From positions 46,726 through 110,725 of the forward strand of contig NZ_JAMBIZ010000009.1 in assembly GCF_025291715.1 (NCBI RefSeq): a DNA stretch of 64,000 nt, in the 5' to 3' direction. The notes beneath the pieces were generated by a model. The model made no database searches, was not told the DNA's origin, and saw nothing but the letters and a program-made list of their open reading frames with translations. The DNA comes from Metasolibacillus sp. (GTDB taxonomy: Bacteria; Bacillota; Bacilli; Bacillales_A; Planococcaceae). The position numbers and the translations under genes were made by a program. Shown one piece after another: positions 37,004 through 46,106 of the stretch (the stretch's first letter is position 1; each line of letters starts with the position of its first letter).

Positions 37004-37034
37004 TGAAGCTAAGAGCCCATAGCTATTAGCTTCA
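37004..37034 (-). promoter_or_regulatory. Hairpin with T-rich tail upstream of the MFS gene
   Basis: TGAAGCTAA (37004-37012) pairs perfectly with TTAGCTTCA (37026-37034). Read on the minus strand the 3' arm is followed by TTTTATTTG. It lies about 100 bp before the MFS start, where no upstream minus gene needs termination, so it may be an attenuator. The rest of the 36907-37178 gap holds the promoter of the SLH gene. Confidence 0.4.
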
Positions 37035-37102
37035 AGATTTAAAATGGTGATGCTTCACCTTCTATACAAAAAATTATTAATACGGGATAATCTTTTTGTT
37101 TT

Positions 37103-37135
37103 TTTAACCTAATTTTAACCTTGCGTCTTTATAGT
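37103..37135 (+). promoter_or_regulatory. Promoter of SLH protein gene with direct-repeat box
   Basis: The 19-mer TTTAACCTAATTTTAACCT (37103-37121) contains two TTAACC repeats 11 bp apart. After exactly 8 bp comes the -10 TATAGT (37130-37135). The box occupies the -35 position, as in promoters activated by OmpR/PhoB-type response regulators. The same 19-mer with the same 8-bp spacing stands before the giant histidine kinase gene. Confidence 0.72.
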
Positions 37136-37178
37136 CTATTTATGAGATAACGAAATCAAATGAAGGAGGAGAAGTGGT

Positions 37179-40100
37179 ATGCAACAAAAAAATAAGCAGA
37201 CATTAGTACTCATCGGCATTGTTGTATTGCTAGTGCAAACTGTATTTAGTAGTTTACCAGTTATGGCGGTAAGTACCACCTCTACACTACAGGTTACGAT
37301 GAGCACAGATGGCAAGCCGTATGTAGAAGGAGATATAGCGACAAGCCCTGTAGCTATTCAAGTCACAGCGACTTCCGCAGACAGTGCTAAAGTAGAATTT
37401 TCACAGGACGGGCAAACATGGCAGCCTTTTGATGTAACAAAACTATTTATGGTAGAAGATATTGGGGAGCATTTGCTATGGTTTCGTCTAGTGGGCGCAA
37501 GCAACATACAAGAGTATACAATTCGCATTGCTCCACCAATGAATCCCCTTAATGGACGATTTTTTATTTATTCAGCTGAACAGTCGAACCCAACACTTCG
37601 GCCTAAGCTGATTGTTACTTATTCAGACAACGAGCCGCCAACTGGAACGATGCGTGTTAGGGAAGGCGCATACACGAGTGAACCTTTTGTTATACTTGAT
37701 ATTACTGCCGCTGACCCTGATGTGGGTGATAATGTGACAGCTATGAGATTCACAGAAAATCTAGAAAATTGGCCGTCGGTATGGGAGAATTTCGCAAACT
37801 TTAAGTCGTTCATACTAACGCCTGGAGATGGTAACAAGACTATTTACATGCAACTGAAGGACAATCGGGGTGGAATTTCGACTGTTTATAGTACGTCCGT
37901 CTATTTGGATAGATCTGCGCCGACAGGAACGGTGCAAATTAATGAGGGGGCATTATGGACTGATTCCACAACGGTTAGACTGAATCTGACGGCGTCTGAC
38001 TCAGGGAGCGGCTTGAGAGAAATGCGTTTCTCAAATAATCCGCTTGATCCTCTGTCATGGGGAGCATGGCAAACATTCAACTCATCAGCCTCTTGGAATA
38101 TTGCCAATCAAGAAGGCCAAAATACTGTGTATGTCCAGTTCAGAGATGCGGCGGGCAATATTAGTTCAGAAACAATCAGCGATACGATTGGTCTGGATAA
38201 GACGAACCCTTCTGGTACAATCAGGATTGCAGAAGGCGCCTTGCAGACAGCAAGCGCCAATGTCAGCCTTGCGTTATTGGCCAGCGACAGTGCATCCGGC
38301 GTTACGCATATGAGGTTGCGCAATGAGAACCAGCCTGTGGGTACGGGTACATGGGAAACCTATACAGCATCTAAAGGCTGGACACTTTCTGGCGGGGAAG
38401 GAACTAAAACCGTATATGTAGAATATCGTGATGCTGCAGGCAATATAAGCACAGCAGTCAGTGCAAGCATTGTTTTGGATACCACTCCACCTCAAGTATA
38501 CGGGGTAACAAACGGCGGAATCTATAATAGGGCGGTAGCTTTCAGCTTCAATGAAGGGATAGCAACATTGAACGGCACCTTTGTAGTTTCTGGTACTCTA
38601 GTCACAACAGAAGGGAATTATACGCTCATTGTTACAGACGGTGCCGGTAATACAACGACTGTTTCGTTTACGATTGACCAGACGGCACCGGACGGGGTGC
38701 TTACGATCAATAATGGGAATCAGTGGACGAACAATGTTAATGTCACTTTAATGTTATCGGGCTTGAGTCCAGATACTCATCAATTGCAAATCTCCAATGA
38801 TCCGGCGGACTTCGATAATCATAGCGGCTGGTTGCCGAAAGCGGCAACGGTAGGCTGGACCCTAACGCCGGGTGACGGCGAAAAAACGGTATATGTCCGC
38901 TTTAAAGACCAAGCCGGCAATATTAGCGGCGTCGTAAACGATTCGATAAAGCTTCTAACAGCAGCGCCGACTGGAACAGTAACAATCAATAACGGTGCTG
39001 TATGGGCGACAGGAACGGCAGTAGAGCTTGCCTTCGACAATCTTAGTGATGGTATTGCTGAATTCCAAGTGTCGAATCTGAATGGAGACTGGAGCACAGC
39101 AGTCTGGACGCCAATTGCGCCGGTATATTACTGGAACCTTTCAACAGGGGACGGTGATAAGACGGTATATGTGCGTTTTCGTGATAAGGCAGGCAATATC
39201 GGTACTACGATTGGTGCTGCAATTAAGTTAGATACAGAAGCACCAATAGGTAATTTTACAATTAACGATGGAGACGAGTGGGTAACAGATAAGAATGTAA
39301 CGCTATCATTTACGGAAGTCAGCCCAGACGTAGAAGCAATGCAAGTATCAAATGAAGCTGCTACATGGTCATCTGCATGGGCAAATATCGCATCAACGTA
39401 CAATTGGAAGCTTTCAGCAGGAGATGGTGTAAAAACAGTGTATGTCCGCTTCAAAGATGAAGCAGGAAATATAAGTAATGTTATAAATCAAACGATTAAA
39501 CTGGATATGGAGGCACCGGTAGGAACCGTTGTAATTAATGACGGAGATGAATGGACAACGAAGACAGATGTCACATTATCATTTACGGGAGTCAGCTCAG
39601 ACGTAGAAGTAATGCAAATATCGAATGAGGCTGATACATGGCCATCCACATGGGAAGTTATTGAACCAAGCTATAATTGGAGCATTTTGCAAGAAGATGG
39701 AGCTAGAACGGTTTATGTACGTTTCCGAGATGGCGCAGGCAATATCAGTAGTGCAGTTAATGCTACAATCAAGCTGGATACGGAAGCCCCAACGGGAAGC
39801 TTTACAATTAATGGTGGAGATGAATTGACAAAGGATAGAAATGTCACATTATCGTTTGCGGGAGTCAGTGCGGATACAGAAGCAATGCAAGTATCAAATG
39901 AAGCTGCTACATGGTCATCTGCATGGGCAAATATCGCATCAACGTACAATTGGAATCTGACAGTAGGAAATGGTATGAAGACGGTCTATGTACGCTTTCG
40001 GGATAAAGCGGGCAATATAAGCGCCGCGATTAGTGCTACAATCGAATTTACTGCTATGCCATCAACAGGAGGTAACATAAATCCACCGCCAATATCAAAC

Positions 40101-40901
40101 GACAATGATAACTCAGCGCCAGCCTCTGTCCAAATCACATTGCGTACAAATGGTGGTACAGTACTTGCACCATTTGAACTTGCTTATAATACAAAAATAA
40201 GTGACTTACCTACCCCAACAAGAGAGGGTTATCGTTTTGCCGGTTGGTATGAGGATGAAGCACTGACAAAGCCTTGGGCGGAGGATACACTTGTCAAGGA
40301 GAGCATAACACTTTATGCAAAATGGACAGCAATGTCTGTGATAGAGCCTGAAATACCCCAAGAGCCACAGCTACCGCTACCGCCAGTCGTGACATTGAGC
40401 GATGTAGGGCAACATTGGGCAAAAGAGATGATTGAGGAATTAGCGACACGAGGCATTATTCAAGGCTATGAAGATGGGTCTTTCCGTCCGAATACACCAA
40501 TTAGCCGTATGCATGTGGCAGTGTTACTAACAAGAGCCTTTTCCCTCGAAACCGTAAGAACCGCTGAGGATTTCTCAGATGTACCGAAAAATCATCCTTA
40601 CTATAAGGCGATTGCGACATTACAACAAGCAGGCATTGTAGATGGGTCAAATGGTGCGTTCCTCCCAGCAGAAAATATGACAAGAGCACAATTAGCAAAA
40701 GTGCTTGTAGGAGTGCTCGGTTTAACTCCAGAAGGCACAAGTTCATTTGCAGATGTAGATAGTAAGCATTGGAGTGCGGGCTATATTGCAGTGTTAGAGC
40801 GTGAAGGTATTGCATTAGGCGATAAAGGTAACTTCCATCCGAATGAGCCTGTCACAAGAGCACAATTTGTCGCATTTTTATATCGAATCATGCAAAGATA
40901 G
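37179..40901 (+). CDS. S-layer-homology (SLH) surface protein with Ig-like repeats
   Basis: 1240 aa. The signal peptide covers about 1-32 (ends VMAVS). After a unique N-terminal part come nine Ig-like modules of about 91-95 residues (about 150-960; the fourth is short and degenerate), each opening like PTGTVTINNGAVW and closing with TVYVRFRDKAGNIS. An InlB/Flg_new repeat lies at about 982-1050 (FAGWYEDEALTKPW). A Pro-rich linker and three SLH domains (about 1070-1240) should bind pyruvylated cell-wall polymer. It is probably an adhesin or matrix protein. Modules 2-6 are GC-rich relative to 7-9. Start after AAGGAGGAG. A terminator follows. Confidence 0.9.
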   Translation: MQQKNKQTLVLIGIVVLLVQTVFSSLPVMAVSTTSTLQVTMSTDGKPYVEGDIATSPVAIQVTATSADSAKVEFSQDGQTWQPFDVTKLFMVEDIGEHLLWFRLVGASNIQEYTIRIAPPMNPLNGRFFIYSAEQSNPTLRPKLIVTYSDNEPPTGTMRVREGAYTSEPFVILDITAADPDVGDNVTAMRFTENLENWPSVWENFANFKSFILTPGDGNKTIYMQLKDNRGGISTVYSTSVYLDRSAPTGTVQINEGALWTDSTTVRLNLTASDSGSGLREMRFSNNPLDPLSWGAWQTFNSSASWNIANQEGQNTVYVQFRDAAGNISSETISDTIGLDKTNPSGTIRIAEGALQTASANVSLALLASDSASGVTHMRLRNENQPVGTGTWETYTASKGWTLSGGEGTKTVYVEYRDAAGNISTAVSASIVLDTTPPQVYGVTNGGIYNRAVAFSFNEGIATLNGTFVVSGTLVTTEGNYTLIVTDGAGNTTTVSFTIDQTAPDGVLTINNGNQWTNNVNVTLMLSGLSPDTHQLQISNDPADFDNHSGWLPKAATVGWTLTPGDGEKTVYVRFKDQAGNISGVVNDSIKLLTAAPTGTVTINNGAVWATGTAVELAFDNLSDGIAEFQVSNLNGDWSTAVWTPIAPVYYWNLSTGDGDKTVYVRFRDKAGNIGTTIGAAIKLDTEAPIGNFTINDGDEWVTDKNVTLSFTEVSPDVEAMQVSNEAATWSSAWANIASTYNWKLSAGDGVKTVYVRFKDEAGNISNVINQTIKLDMEAPVGTVVINDGDEWTTKTDVTLSFTGVSSDVEVMQISNEADTWPSTWEVIEPSYNWSILQEDGARTVYVRFRDGAGNISSAVNATIKLDTEAPTGSFTINGGDELTKDRNVTLSFAGVSADTEAMQVSNEAATWSSAWANIASTYNWNLTVGNGMKTVYVRFRDKAGNISAAISATIEFTAMPSTGGNINPPPISNDNDNSAPASVQITLRTNGGTVLAPFELAYNTKISDLPTPTREGYRFAGWYEDEALTKPWAEDTLVKESITLYAKWTAMSVIEPEIPQEPQLPLPPVVTLSDVGQHWAKEMIEELATRGIIQGYEDGSFRPNTPISRMHVAVLLTRAFSLETVRTAEDFSDVPKNHPYYKAIATLQQAGIVDGSNGAFLPAENMTRAQLAKVLVGVLGLTPEGTSSFADVDSKHWSAGYIAVLEREGIALGDKGNFHPNEPVTRAQFVAFLYRIMQR
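39332..39409 (+). repeat. 78-bp exact duplication, copy 1
   Basis: Identical over 78 bp to 39878-39955, an offset of 546 bp (two 91-codon modules). It encodes EAMQVSNEAATWSSAWANIA and a few more residues of Ig-like module 7. The third-codon positions are also identical, so the copy is recent or kept by gene conversion. Confidence 0.93.
39878..39955 (+). repeat. 78-bp exact duplication, copy 2
   Basis: The second copy of the 78-bp identical segment, in module 9. The intervening module 8 differs at many positions, so the identity is not shared by all modules. Confidence 0.93.
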
Positions 40902-40908
40902 CAATAAT

Positions 40909-40951
40909 AAAAGAAGCTTGTTTGGAATTTTCCCCAAACAAGCTTCTTTTT
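40909..40951. terminator. Bidirectional terminator between SLH gene and potD
   Basis: AAAAGAAGCTTGTTTGG (40909-40925) pairs perfectly with CCAAACAAGCTTCTTTT (40934-40950). A and T tracts on the two sides serve both convergent genes. It touches the potD stop codon. Confidence 0.95.
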
Positions 40952-42026
40952 AATTCATACTCATCTTAAACTCTAAAAATAATTCATTATACTTCCCAAG
41001 CCATTCAAGACCAAGGTTTTCATATACTTCAAGATGCTCGCGTGTTTCCTCATCTGGGTAGTAACGCTCATCTTCCACTACTTCTGGATCCATTAACTCC
41101 ATTGCAGCTAAGTTAGGTGTAGAGTAGCCCACATAATCTGTGTTTTGGGCATTGACCTCTGCATCAAGCATAAAGTTGATGAAGGCATGTGCTCCATCAA
41201 TGTTCTTTGACGTTTTTGGAATAACGAAATTATCGAACCATAAATTGGAGCCTTCTTCAGGTACCGCATATGTTAAATCCTCATTTTCAAACATCATATC
41301 TGCGGCTTGCCCTGACCAAGTTAAGGCAACAGATGCTTCATTATTAATCATTAATGGTGTAATTTCGTCACCGATAATCGCCTTTACATTTGGTGCAAGT
41401 GTAATTAACTTATCCGTTGCTGTACGTAAAATTTGGTCGTCCTTTGTATTTAAAGATTGACCAATCGAATTAAGACCCATTCCCATCACTTCGCGTGCAC
41501 CATCTACTAAAAAGACTTTACCTTTTAGCGATGGGTCCCATAAATCTTCCCATGATTCAAATGTTAAGTCATCACCAATCATTGTTGGATTATAGACGAT
41601 GCCAACTGTTCCCCAAAAATACGGCAGTGAATATTCATTGCCTGGGTCAAATGCTAAATTTAAAAAATAAGGGTCGATATTTTTCATATTTGGTATTTTC
41701 GAATGATCTAAAGGAATTAACAAATCCTTTTCCTTCATCATTTCTACAGTATATTCAGAAGGAGCAGCAACATCATATGCTGAGCCACCTTGTTGAATTT
41801 TTGTCAGCATTGCTTCATTTGAATCGAATGTTTCGTAAATGACATGGATACCTGTTTCTTTTTCAAATTCTTTAATTAAATCGGGATCGATATATTCACC
41901 CCAGTTGAAAACAGTGAGTGTATCTTTGCCACCTTTGCCGCCTTTGACTTGCAGTTGACTGGCAGCTAAAAATAGCAAGGCACACGCAATGACGATCGCA
42001 ATTGTAGCTTGTAGTAACTGTTTCAT
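40950..42026 (-). CDS. potD: Spermidine/putrescine-binding protein
   Basis: 358 aa periplasmic-type binding protein: LTVFNWGEYIDPDLIKEFEK, YDVAAPSEYTVEMM, LPYFWGTVGIVYNP, WSGQAADMMFENEDL and VPEEGSNLWFDNFVI, as in PotD/PotF. The N-terminus is hydrophobic from 4 to 23. VIAC at 12-15 could be a lipobox, but the hydrophobic run continues past it, so either a lipoprotein or an uncleaved membrane anchor is possible. It is the last gene of potABCD, 3 bp after potC. Confidence 0.93.
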   Translation of the reverse strand: MKQLLQATIAIVIACALLFLAASQLQVKGGKGGKDTLTVFNWGEYIDPDLIKEFEKETGIHVIYETFDSNEAMLTKIQQGGSAYDVAAPSEYTVEMMKEKDLLIPLDHSKIPNMKNIDPYFLNLAFDPGNEYSLPYFWGTVGIVYNPTMIGDDLTFESWEDLWDPSLKGKVFLVDGAREVMGMGLNSIGQSLNTKDDQILRTATDKLITLAPNVKAIIGDEITPLMINNEASVALTWSGQAADMMFENEDLTYAVPEEGSNLWFDNFVIPKTSKNIDGAHAFINFMLDAEVNAQNTDYVGYSTPNLAAMELMDPEVVEDERYYPDEETREHLEVYENLGLEWLGKYNELFLEFKMSMN

Positions 42027-42029
42027 TTG

Positions 42030-42824
42030 TTAGCGTCCCACCTTTGCTTGCTTTGAGCGATTATTAACAAAATAGTAGCCGACAACAACAAGTACTGTAA
42101 TAACAAAAATTAAACCAGAAATTGCGTTAATCGTTAATGTAATACCAGTACGTGCCATCGAGTAAATTTCGACAGACAAAGTGCTAAAGCCATTTCCTGT
42201 AACGAAAAATGTTACAGCGAAATCATCTAATGAATACGTCAAGGCCATGAAAAAGCCAGCAAAAATGCCTGGTGCAATATAAGGTAAAATGACGCGCATT
42301 AATACATCACGTTTCGTTGCACCTAAATCGCGTGCCGCATCAATTAGCGATGTATTCATTTCAAGCAATTTTGGCAGCACCATCAGCACAACAATCGGCA
42401 CACTGAAGGCAATGTGTGAAACAAGTACAGAGGCAAAGCCAAGCTTCACGCCGATAAATGTAAATAAAATTAAGAAGCTTGCACCGATAATAACATCAGG
42501 GCTAACGATTAACACATTGTTTAATGACAGCAAGACGCTACGCATTTTTGCATTTTTAACTGACACAATGCCGATTGCGCCGAATGTCCCGATAATTGTT
42601 GCGAGCAAACCAGAAAGCAATGCGACTAAAATTGTATTAATTAAAATAACAATTAAGCGTGAATCACCAAAGACAGCAGCATAATGCTCCCATGTAAAGG
42701 ATTCGAAATCGTTCATATTGCCAGCGCTATTGAACGAATAAAAGATAAGATAAAAGATTGGCGCATATAAAATAACGAAAACGAGCACCAAATAAATTTT
42801 AGAAATAGGTGATAGCTTTTCCAT
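42030..42824 (-). CDS. potC: Spermidine/putrescine ABC transporter permease
   Basis: 264 aa with six helices. The EAA loop is SLIDAARDLGATKRDVLMRVILPYIAPGI (cited in part). FYSFNSAGNMNDFESFTWEHY (cited in part) and AMTYSLDDFAVTFF-like segments are typical of PotC. The ATG overlaps the potB stop (TAATG), with AAAGGAGG upstream. Confidence 0.94.
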   Translation of the reverse strand: MEKLSPISKIYLVLVFVILYAPIFYLIFYSFNSAGNMNDFESFTWEHYAAVFGDSRLIVILINTILVALLSGLLATIIGTFGAIGIVSVKNAKMRSVLLSLNNVLIVSPDVIIGASFLILFTFIGVKLGFASVLVSHIAFSVPIVVLMVLPKLLEMNTSLIDAARDLGATKRDVLMRVILPYIAPGIFAGFFMALTYSLDDFAVTFFVTGNGFSTLSVEIYSMARTGITLTINAISGLIFVITVLVVVGYYFVNNRSKQAKVGR

Positions 42825-43630
42825 TATACGCGGCCTCCTTTAGAGTTTTTTCCTGTAAATAGCATAATAACAACCATAATAAAGATTAAAAATACCGCAA
42901 TTGTTGAACCCATTCCCCAGTTTTGTGATACAAGGAATTGTTGCTCAATCGCAGTCCCGAGCGTAATAACACGATTCCCTGCAATCAATCGTGTAATCAT
43001 AAAGAGCGATAGAGCAGGGATAAATGTTACTTGGATACCTGATTTTACCCCGTCCATCGTCAATGGGAAAATGACACGACGGAATGTTGTGAAGCTTGAA
43101 GCCCCAAGGTCACGTGCCGCATAGACAAGCGTTGGGTTTAGTTTATCAAGCGAGTTGAAAATCGGAATAATCATAAACGGTATGAAAATATAAACCGATA
43201 CGAAGACAAAGCTAAAATCAGTAAATAGCATTTGCTGTGGATCAAAGCCAAACACTTCAATCATGGCATTAATCGGTCCGTACAAGCCGAAAATACCAAT
43301 AAAGGCATAGGTTTTTAATAACAAGTTAATCCATGAAGGGATAATAATGAGCATTAGCCATAAATGCTTATGCTTCGTTTTTGTTAATAAATAAGCGACT
43401 GGATACGACACAAGCAATGTGAAAAATGTAATTAAAAAGGCGTACCAAAAGCTAGACAAGGTCATTTTCAAATAAACTGTTGAGAAAAATGCCGCATAGT
43501 TCGCTAATGTGAAATTCCCCTCTAAATCTTGAAGGGAATAATAAATAATTAAGGCAATCGGCGCGATTACAAAGAGTGCAATCCAAATCACATAAGGAAA
43601 TAATGCGCTTTTTGAATTTTTAGTTTGCAT
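42824..43630 (-). CDS. potB: Spermidine/putrescine ABC transporter permease
   Basis: 268 aa with six helices. The EAA loop is [29 protein letters not shown] (cited in part). The frame opens at 43654 inside potA. ATG 43630, which follows GGAG by 10 nt and overlaps the potA end by 11 nt, is preferred and gives the usual N-terminus. It forms the heterodimeric channel with PotC. Confidence 0.93.
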   Translation of the reverse strand: MQTKNSKSALFPYVIWIALFVIAPIALIIYYSLQDLEGNFTLANYAAFFSTVYLKMTLSSFWYAFLITFFTLLVSYPVAYLLTKTKHKHLWLMLIIIPSWINLLLKTYAFIGIFGLYGPINAMIEVFGFDPQQMLFTDFSFVFVSVYIFIPFMIIPIFNSLDKLNPTLVYAARDLGASSFTTFRRVIFPLTMDGVKSGIQVTFIPALSLFMITRLIAGNRVITLGTAIEQQFLVSQNWGMGSTIAVFLIFIMVVIMLFTGKNSKGGRV

Positions 43631-44726
43631 TGTCATCATCTCCATATGATTCAAGTCGCTTGTCGAAATCTTCCTCCGTTTCGTTTAAGCGCATAACATG
43701 AATAGCTTCTGGATCGAAATCTAAGCCAATTTGTTGTCCCACTTCTGCCTTCTTCAAAGAGTGAACGAGCCATTCGTTGCCATCTTGGTCGTATGTCGAA
43801 ATTTCATAGTGCACACCACGGAATAATTGCGTATCTACTGTCACGATTAATTTTCCTTTTTCAACCGTTGTAATTTCTAAATCCTCTGGGCGAATAACAA
43901 TATCGATTTTTTCATTTTTTTGCATCCCTTGGTCAACACACTCAAATTCCTTGCCAGCAAAGCGAACGCGGAAGTCGTCAATCATCGTGCCATCAACAAT
44001 ATTGGATTCACCGATAAAGTCAGCAACGAAGCGGTTAATCGGCTCATCATAAATATCCACAGGTGTACCAGATTGCTGAATTTCACCGTTTGATAAAACG
44101 AAAATCTCATCGCTCATTGCCAGCGCTTCCTCTTGGTCATGTGTAACGAAGACAAATGTTTTGCCAAGGCGTTGCTGTAATTCACGTAGCTCATACTGCA
44201 TCTCTGTACGTAGCTTTAAATCAAGCGCTGATAATGGCTCATCTAATAAAATAATTTCAGGATCATTAATAATAGCACGTGCAATTGCAACACGTTGACG
44301 TTGACCACCTGACATTTCGGAAATTTCACGGTTGCCATAGCCTGCTAAGTTAACGAATTTTAATGCCTCTTGTACACGCGTTTCAATTTCAGCTTCCTTT
44401 ACCTTTTTAATGCGTAAACCAAACGCTACATTTTCAAAAACGTTTAAATGAGGAAACAGCGCGTAATCTTGGAACACCGTATTTACTTGACGCTCGTTCG
44501 CAGGTACATTATTAATTTTTTTATCATGAAAGAAGACTGCGCCATCAGTTGGCTCTGTAAAGCCTGCAATAATGCGTAAAATTGTTGTTTTGCCACAGCC
44601 AGATGGACCAAGCAATGTGTAAAACTTACCTTTCTCTAGCTCAAAATTAATATTTTTTAATACGACTGTTCCATCGTCATAAGATTTCGTTACATTTTCA
44701 AAACGAATAATTGTATTGTTGTCCAT
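43620..44726 (-). CDS. potA: Spermidine/putrescine ABC transporter ATPase
   Basis: 368 aa. Walker A is [12 protein letters not shown] (about 38-49), the signature is [15 protein letters not shown], Walker B is [12 protein letters not shown] and the H-loop is FVTHD. The C-terminal TOBE domain runs from about 245 ([16 protein letters not shown]). It energises polyamine import. GGAGGCTTGTT precedes the ATG, 15 bp after the XRE-cupin regulator. Confidence 0.96.
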   Translation of the reverse strand: MDNNTIIRFENVTKSYDDGTVVLKNINFELEKGKFYTLLGPSGCGKTTILRIIAGFTEPTDGAVFFHDKKINNVPANERQVNTVFQDYALFPHLNVFENVAFGLRIKKVKEAEIETRVQEALKFVNLAGYGNREISEMSGGQRQRVAIARAIINDPEIILLDEPLSALDLKLRTEMQYELRELQQRLGKTFVFVTHDQEEALAMSDEIFVLSNGEIQQSGTPVDIYDEPINRFVADFIGESNIVDGTMIDDFRVRFAGKEFECVDQGMQKNEKIDIVIRPEDLEITTVEKGKLIVTVDTQLFRGVHYEISTYDQDGNEWLVHSLKKAEVGQQIGLDFDPEAIHVMRLNETEEDFDKRLESYGDDDNAN

Positions 44727-44741
44727 AACAAGCCTCCTAAA

Positions 44742-45287
44742 CTATAAGTAAGATTCCGTAGCGACAAGCAACAATTCTGTTGTCCCGTCATATACATTAA
44801 AAATTTGGTGATTGGATATAGCATCATAATAAACAGAATGTCCTTCTGTTGCGATATAGGCTTCATCTCCAATGACGACACGAATGCGTCCCTTTAATAC
44901 ATAAATAAACGTTTCAGCAAGCGATGGTTCAAAGGCTTTAAATGCGCCTCCCTTATGAATTTTTAAAAAGACAGGCTCCATCTCTTTATCGTTCGATGTT
45001 GGAATTAACCACTCAATTTCATATTGCTTTTCATTATCTGTAAAGCTAGTGCGATCTTCCTCTGTAAAAACAACATGCTTATTTTGCCATTTCTCATCAT
45101 CAAAAAATTGTTTTGGCGTTGTGCCAAGCACCTCTAAAAGCGAAAATAGTGTTTCGATAGAAGGGGAGTTCAAATCACGTTCCAGCTGTGAAATATAGCC
45201 CTTCGTTAAATCTGTACGTTCGCCAAGCTCCTCTTGGGTAAGCCCTTTTTTTAGTCGGAGCTCCTTTATTTTCATACCAATTTGCAT
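44742..45287 (-). CDS. XRE-cupin transcriptional regulator of the pot operon
   Basis: 181 aa. The HTH at about 6-60 (LRLKKGLTQEELGERTDLTKGYISQLERDLNSPS cited in part) is followed by a C-terminal cupin (about 105-178, LAETFIYVLKGRIRVVIGDEAYIA cited in part). This PuuR-like design usually senses a polyamine or related metabolite in the cupin. It is encoded first in the pot operon, 15 bp before potA, so it likely controls that operon including itself. GGAGGCAAAGAA precedes the ATG. Confidence 0.92.
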   Translation of the reverse strand: MQIGMKIKELRLKKGLTQEELGERTDLTKGYISQLERDLNSPSIETLFSLLEVLGTTPKQFFDDEKWQNKHVVFTEEDRTSFTDNEKQYEIEWLIPTSNDKEMEPVFLKIHKGGAFKAFEPSLAETFIYVLKGRIRVVIGDEAYIATEGHSVYYDAISNHQIFNVYDGTTELLLVATESYL

Positions 45288-45335
45288 TTCTTTGCCTCCT
45301 TATAAGTTTAGTAATTTTAAACTGCGAGTTATGAA

Positions 45336-45405
45336 AGTTTACTTTTACAAAACTTTAAGTTTACAAAAACATAGATAATTATACATTCTTTTGTCTAAAA
45401 AACAA
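45336..45405 (-). promoter_or_regulatory. Promoter and putative operators of the XRE-cupin/pot operon
   Basis: On the minus strand TTGTTT (45405-45400) and TATAAT (45383-45378) are 16 bp apart. Just downstream, AGTTTAC occurs (plus-strand coordinates) at 45336-45342 and 45358-45364, exactly 22 bp apart. A related AGTTTTTAC lies at 45417. Same-face spacing downstream of the start site fits repressor binding by the XRE-cupin protein. Confidence 0.5.
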
Positions 45406-45485
45406 GTGTTTTTATAAGTTTTTACAAACAATTTAGCGCAAATTTTCCCCTGTACTGACATATTGTAAAGAAGGAGGAGATAACA

Positions 45486-45917
45486 ATGAAATTGAAGGAA
45501 ACAATGCCAGAGTTTCAAGGCGCAACAGGGTGGCTAAATCGAAAAATTAGAAAAGGTGATTTAAACATGCTGACAATTGTTCATTTTTGGTCAGTGAGCT
45601 GTTCGTTATGTAAGGAGCTGCTACCAAGGCTTTATTCTGTTGCTAAAAATTATGAGGTTGAATTAGTAGCGGTGCATATGCCTAGACTACCTGAAGATGA
45701 GGAGCTAGCAACAGTCAAGGAAGCCGTACGCCAATTTGATATGAGAGAAGCTGTCTTTTTAGATCATAATAAGCATTTAACAAATATTTATAATCCTCGC
45801 TTTGTACCAGCCTATTATATTTTTGACAAGCAGCAGCAATTACGTCATATTCAAATTGCAGGAAGTATGCGCTTAATTGAAAATAAAATACAATATTTAA
45901 CAAGAGAAATGCAATAA
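45486..45917 (+). CDS. Thioredoxin-like (TlpA/redoxin type) protein
   Basis: 143 aa. A thioredoxin fold with active site HFWSVSCSLCKELLPRLY (CSLC, about 37-40), the strand VELVAVHMPRLP and a cis-Pro in FVPAYYIFDKQ. No signal peptide, so cytoplasmic. It may reduce disulfides or act with a peroxidase. A lone gene divergent from the pot regulator, with AGGAGG 8 nt upstream of the ATG and a terminator about 55 bp downstream. Confidence 0.85.
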   Translation: MKLKETMPEFQGATGWLNRKIRKGDLNMLTIVHFWSVSCSLCKELLPRLYSVAKNYEVELVAVHMPRLPEDEELATVKEAVRQFDMREAVFLDHNKHLTNIYNPRFVPAYYIFDKQQQLRHIQIAGSMRLIENKIQYLTREMQ

Positions 45918-45971
45918 CGAAATCGCTTGTAAACAAAAGTAGTGAGTCGCTCAATGGCAACCAAAAATTAG

Positions 45972-46017
45972 GACTTGTTGAAAAAGTATAATCCTTTTTC
46001 AAACAAGTCTATTTTAT
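45972..46017 (+). terminator. Terminator after the thioredoxin-like gene
   Basis: GACTTGTTGAAAAAG (45972-45986) pairs with CTTTTTCAAACAAGTC with one bulge, followed by TATTTTATTT. Confidence 0.82.
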
Positions 46018-46106
46018 TTCACAAAAAGGGAATGTATGTTTGTTTTTAAAGGAGGAATAGATTATAATTTTTATAGAAACTGAAAATGAGATAGAGGAGT
46101 GACCTT

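Noticed and set aside
45715..46002. 95-codon minus-strand frame opposite the thioredoxin-like gene
   Set aside because: A shadow of the plus-strand gene, beginning in its terminator hairpin.
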